Assembly (NCBI RefSeq): GCF_028680575.1
Contig: NZ_JAPCKI010000002.1
Coordinates: 434,001 to 498,000 of the forward strand
Direction of reading: 5' to 3'
DNA length: 64,000 nucleotides
Source: Acidovorax benzenivorans
GTDB lineage: Bacteria; Pseudomonadota; Gammaproteobacteria; Burkholderiales; Burkholderiaceae_C
Positions 37,451 through 49,231 of the stretch are shown piece by piece. Made by a program: the position numbers and the translations under genes. The notes beneath the pieces are model-generated. The model made no database searches. It had not been told where the DNA came from and saw nothing but the letters and a program-made list of their open reading frames with translations. Positions within the stretch are counted from its first letter, which is position 1, and every line of letters begins with the position of its first letter.

Positions 37451-39235
37451 TCAGAAGGATTCCCAATCGTCGTTGTTGTCCGCCGCAGGCTTGCTGGGGC
37501 TGCTGGCCTTGGGCGGCAAGGCCGCTTTGGGCGCCGGCGTTGCTGCGGGGCGGGGGGCTGCAGGCGTCTTGGCAATGGCAGGGCGGGGTGCAGCAGCTCG
37601 CACTGCGGGGGCTGCCACGGGGCGGCGTGGGGCAGGCGCGGGCCGGCTGACCGGGGCGGACGCTGAGGTGCTGCCATTCACCCGGAACAGCGCCACCACC
37701 TGGGTGAGCTTCATGGCCTGCTCGCGCAGGCTGTCGGCTGCGGCGGTGGACTCTTCCACCAGCGCCGAGTTCTGCTGGGTCATCTGGTCCAGCTGGTTCA
37801 TCGCCGTGTTGACCTGTGCGATGCCCTGGCTCTGTTCGGACGTGGCCGCACGGATCTCGCCAATGATGTCGGTCACGCGCTGCACACTGGCCACGATCTC
37901 GGTCATGGTGGCGCCTGCATTGCCCACCAGGGCCGTGCCGGATTCGACCTTTTCGACCGACGCGCCGATCAGCGACTTGATCTCCTTGGCGGCCTCGGCG
38001 CTGCGCTGGGCCAGGCTGCGCACCTCGCCCGCCACCACGGCAAAGCCCCGGCCCTGTTCGCCCGCACGGGCGGCTTCTACAGCGGCGTTGAGCGCCAGGA
38101 TGTTGGTCTGGAACGCAATGCCATCGATGACGCCGATGATGTCGCTGATCTTCTTGCTGCTGGCATTGATGTCCTGCATGGTGGACACCACCTGCGACAC
38201 CACTTCGCCCCCGCGCGCTGCCACTTCGGCGGCTGACGTTGCCATCTGGTTGGCGGTTTGGGCGGAGTCGGACGTCTGTTTGACGGTGCTGGTCAGCTCC
38301 TCCATGCTGCTGGCCGTTGTCTGCAGGTTGCTGGCCGTGTCTTCGGTGCGGTGGGCCAGGTCGTTGTTGCCCTGGGCGATCTCGCTGGACGCTGTGGCAA
38401 TGCTGTCGGTGGCCGAGCGCACCTCGGTCACCAGCTTGCGCAGCGAGGTGACCATGTGGGCCAGGCCGTCAAGCATGGAGCCCGGCGGGGCGGCCGGGAT
38501 TTGCGCGTCCAGGTTGCCTTCGGCCACCTCCGACATGATGGCAATGGCGTGGGTGGGTTCGCCACCAATCTGGCGCAGCACCGAGCGAGACACGAGTGTG
38601 CCGATCAGCCCCACAGCAGCGAAAACCGCCACCACCAACACCAAGCTCGACAAGAGCGCCTTGCGCAGCATGGTATCCACGTCGTCTGTATATAGCCCGG
38701 AGCCCACCATCCAGTTCCAGCCGTCCACCTTGACGATGTACTGCAACTTGGGCACAGGCGTCTGCTGGCCGGGGCGCGCAAACATGGTGGGTATAAAGGC
38801 TTTGCCGTCCTTGCTGCTGCGCATGCCGTTGACCAGCAAGCCGATGATGTCCACCCCCGAGCCGTCCTTGACCTTGCCGAGCATGTCCTTTCCGTCCCAC
38901 TCGGCTTTGAAGGGGTGCATCACCCCCACGCCTTCGGTGGTCCAGATGTAGAAATATTCGGTTTTGCCCTCGGGGCCGCCGTAGCGGGCAATGCGCAGGG
39001 CATCCTTGGCCGCCTTCTGCGCGTCTTCTACCGACATGGCGCCGCTCGCAGCCTTGGCCTGGTACCCGACCACGATGCTGTGGGCGGACTGTACGGCCGT
39101 GGTCAGCAGGTCCTTGCGGGATTCAGTGATTAGTCGCCGCTCCTGAAGGAGTGACAGGATGGCCATGATCAGCAGCGCCGTGAGCGCGGTGCCGATCATG
39201 AGCATGACTTTCATCTTGAAACTGAGCTTGCTCAT
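37451..39235 (-). CDS. Methyl-accepting chemotaxis protein with single-Cache sensor and C-terminal CheR-docking pentapeptide
   Basis: A 594-residue chemoreceptor. An N-terminal membrane segment (about 11-29) precedes a periplasmic sCache_2-type domain ([38 protein letters not shown]), then a second membrane segment (about 190-212), HAMP, and the signalling coiled coil with the tip [21 protein letters not shown] Pro/Ala-rich tether of about 65 residues leads to the end DDWESF, matching the xWxxF CheR/CheB-docking pentapeptide. ATG 39235 follows GGAG; the frame before it lacks an SD. It sits between ftsZ and lpxC on the opposite strand. Confidence 0.94.
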   Translation of the reverse strand: MSKLSFKMKVMLMIGTALTALLIMAILSLLQERRLITESRKDLLTTAVQSAHSIVVGYQAKAASGAMSVEDAQKAAKDALRIARYGGPEGKTEYFYIWTTEGVGVMHPFKAEWDGKDMLGKVKDGSGVDIIGLLVNGMRSSKDGKAFIPTMFARPGQQTPVPKLQYIVKVDGWNWMVGSGLYTDDVDTMLRKALLSSLVLVVAVFAAVGLIGTLVSRSVLRQIGGEPTHAIAIMSEVAEGNLDAQIPAAPPGSMLDGLAHMVTSLRKLVTEVRSATDSIATASSEIAQGNNDLAHRTEDTASNLQTTASSMEELTSTVKQTSDSAQTANQMATSAAEVAARGGEVVSQVVSTMQDINASSKKISDIIGVIDGIAFQTNILALNAAVEAARAGEQGRGFAVVAGEVRSLAQRSAEAAKEIKSLIGASVEKVESGTALVGNAGATMTEIVASVQRVTDIIGEIRAATSEQSQGIAQVNTAMNQLDQMTQQNSALVEESTAAADSLREQAMKLTQVVALFRVNGSTSASAPVSRPAPAPRRPVAAPAVRAAAPRPAIAKTPAAPRPAATPAPKAALPPKASSPSKPAADNNDDWESF

Positions 39236-39453
39236 GGGAGTCTCCTGTGGGGCGTGTGCGGTGTAGGCATGTGGTGTGTTTGCAAGGCCCTCTGATTCCA
39301 AATTGTGCGGCGAACCATGGGGCCTGCGCTGTAGGGGAAAACGCGGCGGTAGCTCTACTTATGGGCGCAAACGTTCCAGGTGTGGCGTGTACCCTGTATC
39401 GCAGGCAAGACCTCAGTCCGTGCGGGGCGGCGCGCAGAAACTAAAATACGAAG

Positions 39454-40377
39454 ATGCTCCAGCAACGCACCCTCAAGACCCTGACCCGTGCCGTAGGCGT
39501 GGGTCTGCACAGCGGCCAGCGGGTCGAGTTGACCCTGCGGCCCGCACAGCCGGACACGGGCATCGTGTTCCGGCGGGTGGACCTGCCCCAGCCGGTGGAC
39601 ATTCCCATCCGAGCCGAGGCCGTCACGGATACGCGGCTGGCGTCCACCATCGCGGTGGGCAATGCCAAGGTGCATACTGTGGAGCACCTGATGTCGGCCT
39701 GTGCCGGGCTGGGTATCGACAACCTCTATGTGGACATCACGGCCGAAGAGGTCCCCATCCTCGACGGGTCTTCGGCTTCGTTCGTGTTCCTGTTGCAAAG
39801 CGCCGGCGTGGAGTTGCAAAACGCGCCCAAAAGGTTCATTCGCGTCACCCGCCCTGTGGAGGTGCGCGAGGGCGAAGGTGCCAACGCCAAGTGGGCACGC
39901 CTCACGCCGTATCACGGCTACAAGCTCAGTTTTGAGATCGACTTTGACCACCCGGCCGTGGACTCCACCGGCCAGCGCGTGGAGTTTGACCTGGGGCAAG
40001 GCAACTACAGCCGCGACATCGCCCGCGCGCGCACCTTTGGCTTCACCCGCGACGTGGAGATGATGCGCTCCAACGGTCTGGCCTTGGGCGGCGGGCTGGA
40101 CAACGCCATCGTGATGGATGACTACAAGGTGCTCAACAGCGACGGCCTGCGCTACGACGACGAGTTCGTCAAGCACAAGATCCTGGATGCCATGGGCGAC
40201 CTGTACCTCATTGGCAAGCCCTTGCTGGCCGCCTACAGCGCCTTCCGCTCGGGCCACGCCATGAACAACCTGCTGCTGCGCGAGCTGCTGGCCCAGCGCG
40301 ATGCGTGGGAGGTGGTCACGTTCGAGGACGAGCGCCAGGCCCCCACCGGCTTCGCGCAACCCGCGCGCGCCTGGTAG
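39454..40377 (+). CDS. lpxC: UDP-3-O-acyl-N-acetylglucosamine deacetylase LpxC
   Basis: The committed, zinc-dependent step of lipid A synthesis. The 307 residues match E. coli LpxC (305). Zinc ligands are in [16 protein letters not shown] (His78 region) and [10 protein letters not shown] (His and Asp near 237 and 241), and the catalytic His is in [14 protein letters not shown]. The start [20 protein letters not shown] is canonical. It usually follows ftsZ directly; here a chemoreceptor gene lies between. The upstream gap of 218 bases from the divergent gene should hold its own promoter. Confidence 0.97.
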   Translation: MLQQRTLKTLTRAVGVGLHSGQRVELTLRPAQPDTGIVFRRVDLPQPVDIPIRAEAVTDTRLASTIAVGNAKVHTVEHLMSACAGLGIDNLYVDITAEEVPILDGSSASFVFLLQSAGVELQNAPKRFIRVTRPVEVREGEGANAKWARLTPYHGYKLSFEIDFDHPAVDSTGQRVEFDLGQGNYSRDIARARTFGFTRDVEMMRSNGLALGGGLDNAIVMDDYKVLNSDGLRYDDEFVKHKILDAMGDLYLIGKPLLAAYSAFRSGHAMNNLLLRELLAQRDAWEVVTFEDERQAPTGFAQPARAW

Positions 40378-40389
40378 AGCAGGCCCGCC

Positions 40390-40566
40390 ATGTTGATCTT
40401 TCGCTGGCTGGCCATGCTGCTGCTTCTGGCGGCTGCCGTGTCGTTTGCGTTTTACGCGGGCACAGGGCAGCCGCGCTACAAGCGCCTGGGGCTTGTCATC
40501 CTCAAATGGACGGTGATTGCCGCTGTGTTTTTCTTTGCGGTGATCCTCATCGGCCGCCTGGCCTGA
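40390..40566 (+). CDS. Small two-helix membrane protein (58 aa)
   Basis: A frame of 58 codons from ATG 40390 to TGA 40566, twelve bases after lpxC. It has two hydrophobic segments: about 8-24 (MLLLLAAAVSFAFYAG) and 41-56 (VIAAVFFFAVILIG), separated by a basic loop QPRYKRLGLVILK. This is a small inner-membrane protein with both ends on the same side. No SD is evident, so it may be translated by coupling. I recall similar short proteins after lpxC in this family but cannot name it. The codon usage and hydrophobic pattern support a real gene. Confidence 0.65.
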   Translation: MLIFRWLAMLLLLAAAVSFAFYAGTGQPRYKRLGLVILKWTVIAAVFFFAVILIGRLA

Positions 40567-40627
40567 TGCATCTGCTGATGCACGGGCTCTGCTGCCCCGT
40601 TTTTCCTCTGCCCTATACTCGCGCCTG

Positions 40628-42771
<2,144 letters not shown>

Positions 42772-42808
42772 TGGGCGCGATTCGGTCCACTGGATAAGAG
42801 CGGCTACT

Positions 42809-42844
42809 GGCCCCGTGGTTTCCCTACAAAAGGGCCACGGGGCC
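42809..42844 (+). terminator. Inverted repeat after thiC
   Basis: GGCCCCGTGG (42809-42818) pairs perfectly with CCACGGGGCC (42835-42844), with a 16-base loop. It lies 38 bases after the thiC stop. No long U run follows, so it is a plausible but atypical terminator. Confidence 0.5.
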
Positions 42845-42924
42845 GTGCTTACCCTGTGCGGCGAGGGCAGCGGCTGGGCCTATATTTCCTCCAACGTCCG
42901 GCCCAGAAGGTCGGTTGGTGGGTG

Positions 42925-42940
42925 TGGCACCAAATTTGCT
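42925..42940 (+). promoter_or_regulatory. Sigma54 (-24/-12) promoter of chemoreceptor gene
   Basis: TGGCAC-CAAAT-TTGCT matches the sigma54 consensus TGGCAC-N5-TTGCW exactly, with GG and GC twelve bases apart. It sits 53 bp before the chemoreceptor start at 42978. No -35 TTGACA-like element at the right spacing was seen. An enhancer-binding protein would be needed; its site was not identified. Confidence 0.75.
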
Positions 42941-42977
42941 ATGCTGGGTAGTCTGTTAAAAAATGTAAGGAAGAGCC

Positions 42978-44636
42978 ATGAATGCTCTCGGCCGCTTCTC
43001 CATCCGCACGCGTCTCTATTTCGGAACCGTCTTTTCCCTGATTCTTCTGGTCGTCATCGGTGCCATGGGCTATGTGGCCCTGGACCGAACGCGCGGCACG
43101 CTGCAGGAGCTGTTTTCCCAGCGGGTTCAGACGCTGACCGACATGTCCGAGCTGCGCACCACCCTGGGTGACTTGCGCCGGACCGAAAAAGACATCATCA
43201 TCAACTTCAACAACACGGTCGAGGTTTCTTCCCTGCGCGAGACCTGGGCCAAGACCCTGGCCTCTCTGCGCAAGAGTCTGGCCGATGTGCGCCAAGTGCA
43301 GTCGGGCGACGCAGAGTTCGTCGCCTCCATCGACAAGTCCCTGGACGAGATCAAGCAGTACGAAACCGGCATTTCGCCCATCTTCGAGAAGATCGAGGGG
43401 GCGCAGCTCGACGGTGCAGGGGGCGGCGCCTACGCTGATCGCCTGAAGGTCCACATGGAGGCCACCGACAAGCTGTTCTCCAGCCTGGCCGCCTCGGCGC
43501 GCGCACAGATGGACGAGGCCCGCGCGGGCGTGGAGTCGCGCACCTCCACCATGGCTGCACTGATTGGCGTGGGCCTGGTGCTGGCGCTGGCGGTGCTGAT
43601 TCCGCTCACGTTCTTCAGCGTGCGCTCCATCACCAAATCCCTCGGACAGGCGCAGGAGCTGGCCGAACGCATTGCCAGTGGCGACCTGTCGCGCGATGTG
43701 GCGGCCATGAACCAGGACGAAGTGGGCCAGCTAGTGGGCGCCATGGGCCGCATGCAGGACTCGTTGCGCGACCTGGTGCGCCAGGTGCAGGACGCGGCGG
43801 GCAACATCTCCACCGCCAGCTCCGAGATCGCCAGCGGCAACCACGACCTGAGCCACCGTACGGAGCAGACGGCTGCCAACCTGGAAGAAACCGCCTCATC
43901 GATGGAGGTGCTGACCAGTACGGTGCAGCAAAGCGCCCAGGCCTCGCGCCAGGCCAGCGACTTTGCCTCGTCGGCCGCCGAAGTGGCTGCACGCGGCGGT
44001 GCCGTGGTGTCGCAGGTGGTGACCACCATGGACCAGATCACCACCAGCTCGCGCAAGATTGCCGACATCACGGGGGTGATCGACTCCATCGCGTTCCAGA
44101 CCAATATCCTGGCGCTCAACGCTGCCGTGGAAGCGGCTCGTGCCGGTGAGCAGGGCCGGGGTTTTGCCGTGGTGGCCAGCGAGGTGCGCAACCTGGCGCA
44201 GCGCAGCGCCGAGGCGGCCAAGGAGATCAAGGGTCTGATCGGTTCGTCGGTGGAGCGGGTCGAAGACGGCTCGCGTCTGGTGAGCCAGGCCGGTCAGACC
44301 ATGACCGAGATCGTGAGCAGCGTGCGCCGCGTGTCCGACATCATTTCGGAGATCACCGCCTCGTCGGCCGAGCAGAGCGACAACATCGGCCAGATCAGCC
44401 AGTCGGTCACCCAGCTCGACCAGATGACCCAACAGAACGCGGCGCTGGTGGAAGAGTCCACCGCAGCGTCCGAGTCGCTGCGCGAGCAAGCGCACCAGCT
44501 GACCAGTGCGGTGAGCCAGTTCAAGCTGCAGGATGGCGCAACGGCGTCCGCGGCGTTCAGCACCTCTGCACCTGCTGCGCCTGCCGCACCCGCTATGGCC
44601 CAGGTGGGGCGCCGACCTGCGCTGCAGATCCGGTAA
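42978..44636 (+). CDS. Methyl-accepting chemotaxis protein (sigma54-type promoter)
   Basis: A 552-residue chemoreceptor. Membrane segments are at about 12-34 and 191-213, around a helical periplasmic domain of about 155 residues (4HB-like, [20 protein letters not shown]). HAMP and the coiled coil follow. The tip is [20 protein letters not shown]. The C-terminus is a Pro/Ala-rich tail ending [10 protein letters not shown], without a CheR-docking motif. It stands alone, with thiC upstream and a family A repeat downstream. ATG 42978 follows AGGAAG. Confidence 0.95.
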   Translation: MNALGRFSIRTRLYFGTVFSLILLVVIGAMGYVALDRTRGTLQELFSQRVQTLTDMSELRTTLGDLRRTEKDIIINFNNTVEVSSLRETWAKTLASLRKSLADVRQVQSGDAEFVASIDKSLDEIKQYETGISPIFEKIEGAQLDGAGGGAYADRLKVHMEATDKLFSSLAASARAQMDEARAGVESRTSTMAALIGVGLVLALAVLIPLTFFSVRSITKSLGQAQELAERIASGDLSRDVAAMNQDEVGQLVGAMGRMQDSLRDLVRQVQDAAGNISTASSEIASGNHDLSHRTEQTAANLEETASSMEVLTSTVQQSAQASRQASDFASSAAEVAARGGAVVSQVVTTMDQITTSSRKIADITGVIDSIAFQTNILALNAAVEAARAGEQGRGFAVVASEVRNLAQRSAEAAKEIKGLIGSSVERVEDGSRLVSQAGQTMTEIVSSVRRVSDIISEITASSAEQSDNIGQISQSVTQLDQMTQQNAALVEESTAASESLREQAHQLTSAVSQFKLQDGATASAAFSTSAPAAPAAPAMAQVGRRPALQIR

Positions 44637-44645
44637 TTTCAGGTG

Positions 44646-44697
44646 TTTTTGGCTGGTAGCGCTAGCGCTTCATGCGTTAGCAGCTATCAGATATATA
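44646..44697 (-). repeat. Family A dispersed repeat between the chemoreceptor and gspE
   Basis: The minus strand reads TATATCTGATAGCTGC, TAACGCATGAAGCGC, TAGCGCTACCAGCC and AAAAA. It lies between two convergent genes and replaces an ordinary terminator; the stop of gspE is six bases beyond. Confidence 0.8.
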
Positions 44698-44702
44698 GCA
44701 GA

Positions 44703-46091
44703 TCAGTCCCGCGTCACCCGCAGCACTTCTTCGCGGCTGGTGATGCCAGCGGCAATCAGGCGCTCGCCATCATCCCGCATCAGTGCCATGCCATCGGCCA
44801 TGGCGGCGGCGCGGATGTCGGCCTCTGATGCCTGGTTGTGGATCTGCGCCCGGATTGCGTCCGTGGTCACCAGCAACTCAAACACGCCCGTGCGGCCGGT
44901 ATAGCCGGTCTGGCCGCAGTGCTCGCACCCGCTGCCGTGGCAGTGGCTGCAGAACTTGCGCACCAGGCGCTGGGCCAGCACGCCCAGCAATGACGACGAC
45001 AGCAGGAACGGCTCAACGCCCATGTCGGTCAGGCGCGTCACGGCGCTGGAGGCGTCGTTGGTGTGCAGCGTGGCCAGCACCAAGTGGCCCGTCAGCGAGG
45101 CCTGGATGGCGATCTGCGCGGTTTCGAAGTCGCGGATTTCGCCGATCATGATGATGTCCGGGTCCTGCCGCAGGATGGCGCGCAGGGCCTTGGCAAAGGT
45201 CAGTTCGATCTTGCTGTTGACCTGCGTCTGGCCCACGCCCGGCAGCTCGTATTCGATGGGGTCTTCCACCGTCATGATGTTGTTGCGCGTGGCATCGAGC
45301 CGACCCAGCGCCGCATACAGCGTGGTGGTTTTGCCCGAGCCCGTGGGCCCGGTCACCAGGATGATGCCGTGCGGCTGGCTGATCAGGCCTTCAAAGCGGC
45401 GCAGCGTCTCGCCCTGCATGCCAACGGCTTCCAGGCTCAGCTTGCTTTCGCTCTTGTCCAACAGGCGCAACACGGCGCGCTCGCCATGGGCGCTTGGCAG
45501 TGTGGACACACGCACGTCGATGGCGCGTGTGCCCAGGCGCAGGCTGATGCGGCCGTCCTGCGGCAGGCGCTTTTCGCTGATGTCCAGGTCGGCCATGATC
45601 TTCAGGCGCGAGATCAGCGCAGCGTGCAGCGCGCGGTTGGGCTGCACCACTTCGCGCAGCGTGCCGTCCACACGAAAGCGCACGCTGCTGTGCCGCTCGT
45701 AGGGCTCGATGTGGATGTCGCTCGCGCCGTCGCGTGCGGCCTGCGTGAGCAGGGCGTTGAGCATACGGATGATGGGCGCGTCGCCGGCTGATTCCAGCAA
45801 GTCCTCGACGGCCGGCAGCTCCTGCATCATGCGCGAGAGGTCGGCGTCGCTCTCGACCTCGCTCACCACGGTGGCGGCGCTCGATTCGCTGTGCGAATAG
45901 GCCGCGCTGATGCGCTGGGCCAGGGCGGGGGCATCGAGCTGCAGCAACTGCTGCACCGGGTGCTTGCGCAGCACTTCGGACAGCGCGCCCGCGTCGGGGC
46001 TGGGGCCGTGCCACAGCACCAGTTGGTGGCCGTCGTCCTCCAGCAGCAGCTGGGCGGTGCGGGCAAAGGCGTAGGGCAGGGGGTGGCGCAT
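44703..46091 (-). CDS. gspE: Type II secretion ATPase GspE
   Basis: The cytoplasmic hexameric ATPase that drives pseudopilus growth. The 462 residues contain an N1E/N2E region (about 1-230), Walker A GPTGSGKTT (248-256), the Asp box, Walker B IIMIGEIRD (313-321), and the His box TGHLVLATLHTN (334-345). The zinc domain CSHCHGSGCEHC (Cys381, 384, 389, 392) is shortened: the usual 30 or so residues between the two Cys pairs are replaced by four. The protein is about 30 residues shorter than E. coli GspE. It is last in the operon. No gspF follows. Confidence 0.95.
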   Translation of the reverse strand: MRHPLPYAFARTAQLLLEDDGHQLVLWHGPSPDAGALSEVLRKHPVQQLLQLDAPALAQRISAAYSHSESSAATVVSEVESDADLSRMMQELPAVEDLLESAGDAPIIRMLNALLTQAARDGASDIHIEPYERHSSVRFRVDGTLREVVQPNRALHAALISRLKIMADLDISEKRLPQDGRISLRLGTRAIDVRVSTLPSAHGERAVLRLLDKSESKLSLEAVGMQGETLRRFEGLISQPHGIILVTGPTGSGKTTTLYAALGRLDATRNNIMTVEDPIEYELPGVGQTQVNSKIELTFAKALRAILRQDPDIIMIGEIRDFETAQIAIQASLTGHLVLATLHTNDASSAVTRLTDMGVEPFLLSSSLLGVLAQRLVRKFCSHCHGSGCEHCGQTGYTGRTGVFELLVTTDAIRAQIHNQASEADIRAAAMADGMALMRDDGERLIAAGITSREEVLRVTRD

Positions 46092-46104
46092 GCGTGGCGG
46101 CCCT

Positions 46105-48387
46105 TCAGCGTGGCGAGGTCTCTGCGGGCAGCGGGGCCAGCGGCTGCGCAGGCGGGGTGGCTACGCCAGGCTCAGCGCGCTGTGGCAGCGCAGGCAGGAT
46201 GGGTGCGCCCGACACCGACTTCATCACCACGCTGGGCGCGGGCTGTGTGGTCTGCTGCAATGCGCGGATGGCCTCGTAGCGGTCCATCATCAGGGCGTCG
46301 CTGGTGGCGTTGTCACGCACCACAATGGGGCGCAGGAACACCATCAGGTTGGTCTTGTTGCGGGTGCGGTTCTCGCTGCGGAACAGGTTGCCCAGCACCG
46401 GGATATCGCCCATCACTGGCACCTTGTCCTGGCCTTGCGAGTAGCTGTCTTCCAGCAGGCCGCCGATCACGATGATGCTGCCGTCGTCCACCACCACGTT
46501 CGACTCGATGGAGCGCTTGCTGGTGGTGGGGCCGTTGGCGTTGCTGAGGGTGGAGGAGTCGATCTTGGAGACCTCCTGGTAGATGGCCATCTTCACCGTG
46601 CCGTTCTCGCTGATCTGCGGGCGCACCTTGAGCATCAGGCCCACATCCTTGCGCTCCACCGTGGTGAACGGGTTCACCGTGCTGCTGCCCGTGCTGTTGG
46701 CGTACGAGCCGGTCACGAACGGCACGTTGTTGCCGATGATGATGCGCGCCTCTTCGTTGTCCAGCGTCATCAGGTTGGGGGTGGAGAGCACGTTGGCGTC
46801 GCCGCTGTTCTGCAGAAAGTTGGCCAGCGCGCCCAGGTAATACTGGCCGTTGATGCGCGGCGCCAGCGCCAGGTTCAACCCCTTGCCCAGCGAACTGGCC
46901 GCCGATGCGATGGAGGTGGTGGAGCCTGAGGCCAGGGCGGCCGTCACGTTCAGGATGTTGGCGCCCGCCTGGCCGGAGTTGGTGCCGATCACGCCCACGG
47001 TGCCATCGCCGTTCTTGCCCAGAATGCCCTGCCACTGAATGCCGAACTCGGCCACCTTGTTGGCAGAGACTTCGACGATCAGGCTCTCGACCAGCACCTG
47101 CGCGCGGCGGCCGTCGAGCTTGTCGATCACGTCGCGCAGCTGGCGGTACAGCGGCTCGGGCGCGGTGATGATGAGCGAGTTGGTGGTGGGGTCGGCCTGG
47201 ATCTGCCCGCCGGTGGAGGGCTGGTTGTTGTTGGTGCTGCTGGTGCCCATGGCGCTGGCGTTGGAGCCCAGGCCGCCGCTGGTGCTGCTGCCGCCGGACG
47301 AGCTGCCATTGGTGGACAGCATGCCCCCGGTGCTCAGCCCCGTGCTGGGAGCAGGTGCGCTGGCACCGCCACCGCCACTGGCCGCACCGCCATTGCCGCC
47401 GCCCATGGCCGCCATGGCGGCACGCAGGGTGGTGGCCAGCTTGGTGGCATCGGCGTTCTTGAGATACACCACGTGGATGTTGCCGCTGGCGGCGCTGCTG
47501 CCGGGTGCGGGGGCTTGGTCCAACTGGGCCACCAGTGCGCGCACCTGGGCCACGCGGGCCGGGTTGGCGGCGCGCAGGATCAGCGAGTTGCTGCGCGGCT
47601 CGGCGATCAGGGTGGTCTTGAACGACGTGTCGGCCTGGCCGGGTGCGGCCGCAGCTGCGGCGCCCCCGTTGGCGCTGCCGCCGTCGATCAGACGCGACAC
47701 CAGCGGTGCCAGGTCGCTGGCAATCGCGTTCTTGAGCGGAATCACCTCCACATCACTGGCGTTGGACACATCCATGGCCGCCACGATGCGCGCCAGGCGC
47801 TGCAGGTTGTCGGCATAGTCGGTAATCACCAGCGAGTTGTTGCCGGGGTTCACGTTGATGGTGTTGTTGGGGCTGATGAGCGGGCGCAGCACCGGCACCA
47901 GATTGGCCGCATTTTCGAAGTTGAGCTTGAAGATCTGCGTGACGATCTGCCCGCCGCCGGGCGCGCTGCCCGCGTTGCCCTGCACCACGCTCACGCTGCC
48001 GCCCTGCAGCTTGGCGTCTGCCTCGGGCACCACCTTGTACAGGCCCGCCGCCTCCACCACCGTGAAGCCCTGCAGCCGCAGCGCGGCCAGGAACTGCTGG
48101 AAGGCTGCGGCAGGCGTCACGGCGCGTTCGGTCACCAGGTTGAGTTGGCCTTTCACACGCGGGTCCACCACCACGTTGCGGCCGGTGATGGTGGCCATGG
48201 TGCGCGCCACGGCCTCGATCTCGGCATTGGCAAAGTTGAGCGTGACGGGTTCGCTGGGGCGTACGCTGCCGGTGCGGGTGTCCACCGCCGTCTGGGCGCC
48301 AATCTGACCACAGACGCAGGTAAGTATTGCGCTGGCTGCTATGGTTTTGAGAGTGAAACGCAGGCGTGGAGCAAACAGGAAAGTCAT
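46105..48387 (-). CDS. gspD: Type II secretion secretin GspD
   Basis: The outer-membrane channel of the system. The 760 residues start with a signal peptide (about 1-31, ending CGQIGAQT). N0 and N1-N3 domains follow, then the secretin core (about 470-700) with VPFVTGSYANSTGSS and the gate region. A Gly/Ser/Ala-rich stretch of about 75 residues (GGNGGAASGGGGASAPAPS and further) interrupts N3. The C-terminal S-domain is short and Pro-rich. ATG 48387 gives the signal peptide directly; an upstream in-frame ATG adds twelve residues. The gene follows gspN after four bases. Confidence 0.95.
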   Translation of the reverse strand: MTFLFAPRLRFTLKTIAASAILTCVCGQIGAQTAVDTRTGSVRPSEPVTLNFANAEIEAVARTMATITGRNVVVDPRVKGQLNLVTERAVTPAAAFQQFLAALRLQGFTVVEAAGLYKVVPEADAKLQGGSVSVVQGNAGSAPGGGQIVTQIFKLNFENAANLVPVLRPLISPNNTINVNPGNNSLVITDYADNLQRLARIVAAMDVSNASDVEVIPLKNAIASDLAPLVSRLIDGGSANGGAAAAAAPGQADTSFKTTLIAEPRSNSLILRAANPARVAQVRALVAQLDQAPAPGSSAASGNIHVVYLKNADATKLATTLRAAMAAMGGGNGGAASGGGGASAPAPSTGLSTGGMLSTNGSSSGGSSTSGGLGSNASAMGTSSTNNNQPSTGGQIQADPTTNSLIITAPEPLYRQLRDVIDKLDGRRAQVLVESLIVEVSANKVAEFGIQWQGILGKNGDGTVGVIGTNSGQAGANILNVTAALASGSTTSIASAASSLGKGLNLALAPRINGQYYLGALANFLQNSGDANVLSTPNLMTLDNEEARIIIGNNVPFVTGSYANSTGSSTVNPFTTVERKDVGLMLKVRPQISENGTVKMAIYQEVSKIDSSTLSNANGPTTSKRSIESNVVVDDGSIIVIGGLLEDSYSQGQDKVPVMGDIPVLGNLFRSENRTRNKTNLMVFLRPIVVRDNATSDALMMDRYEAIRALQQTTQPAPSVVMKSVSGAPILPALPQRAEPGVATPPAQPLAPLPAETSPR

Positions 48388-48391
48388 AGAT

Positions 48392-49204
48392 TCAACCCAC
48401 GGTGATGATGGAGCGCGCGCCATTGCGCCGTCCGATGATGTTCAGAAGATTGGACAGCGCGGCCTCCCGCTCGGGGGCGGCGCTGGCTTCGCCCGCGAAG
48501 CGCAGGCGGTTGCCCACCCACTGGCCGCTGCCGCTCAGTTGCAAGGCCCCGTCGAGCGTGCTGAGGGCGAGCGTGGGCACCTCGCCGCCCTGCAGCACCA
48601 GCCGGTAGCTGCCCATGGGGCGCAGCGTGGACAGGCGCGAGGACATGGCCCGCGCATCCATCTGGGCCTGGCCCGACAGCACCATGCGGCCAGCGGCCCA
48701 TTGCACGGCCAGGTTGCGCGTCTGCAGGGCCAGTTGGCCCTGCGGTTGCAGCGTGTTCCAGGGGGTGCCCAGGCCCGCCAACAGGGCGGCAGGCCACTGG
48801 CTCTGGCTGTCGGCCACGGTGACCTGCAGGCCTGCCCAGCGCGCGTGTACCTGGGCTTGCAGGGGCTCGGGGGTGCAGCAACCCGCTTGTACCTGGGCGC
48901 GCAGGCCACCCCAGGTAGGGCGCAGCTGCCAGTCCACCCGGCCGGGCAGGGCGGCGCTGTCCTTGCTGGCCTGGCCGCCAGTCAGCACCAGTTGGGCCGA
49001 GCCGGTCCATACCGTGCCACGGGGCTGTAGCAACAGCACCTGCCCTTGGGTGGCGCTGGCCACGCCACCCGCCAGCCAGTGCGCGGGCGCAAAGGCCACC
49101 ACGGCGGGCAGCACGCCGGCCAACGCACCGGCCCATGCCCAGCCCCACGCTGCGCGCGGGGCAGAGCGGGGGGAGGTGCGTGTCGTGCGGAAGTTGCGGG
49201 CCAC
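48392..49204 (-). CDS. gspN: Type II secretion protein GspN
   Basis: A bitopic accessory protein found in some T2SS. The 270 residues have a cytoplasmic N-terminus rich in Arg, one membrane segment (about 20-46) and a periplasmic domain built of beta-rich repeats (GTVWTGSAQLVL, PGRVDWQLRPTWGGLRAQVQ). The end (ERLLNIIGRRNG-like, ALSNLLNIIGRRNG) fits the GspN family. Its exact role in assembly is unclear. It lies 27 bases downstream of gspM, in the usual N-after-M order. Confidence 0.9.
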   Translation of the reverse strand: MARNFRTTRTSPRSAPRAAWGWAWAGALAGVLPAVVAFAPAHWLAGGVASATQGQVLLLQPRGTVWTGSAQLVLTGGQASKDSAALPGRVDWQLRPTWGGLRAQVQAGCCTPEPLQAQVHARWAGLQVTVADSQSQWPAALLAGLGTPWNTLQPQGQLALQTRNLAVQWAAGRMVLSGQAQMDARAMSSRLSTLRPMGSYRLVLQGGEVPTLALSTLDGALQLSGSGQWVGNRLRFAGEASAAPEREAALSNLLNIIGRRNGARSIITVG

Positions 49205-49231
49205 GGTGGGGAATATGTTGTGCAGGGCGGG

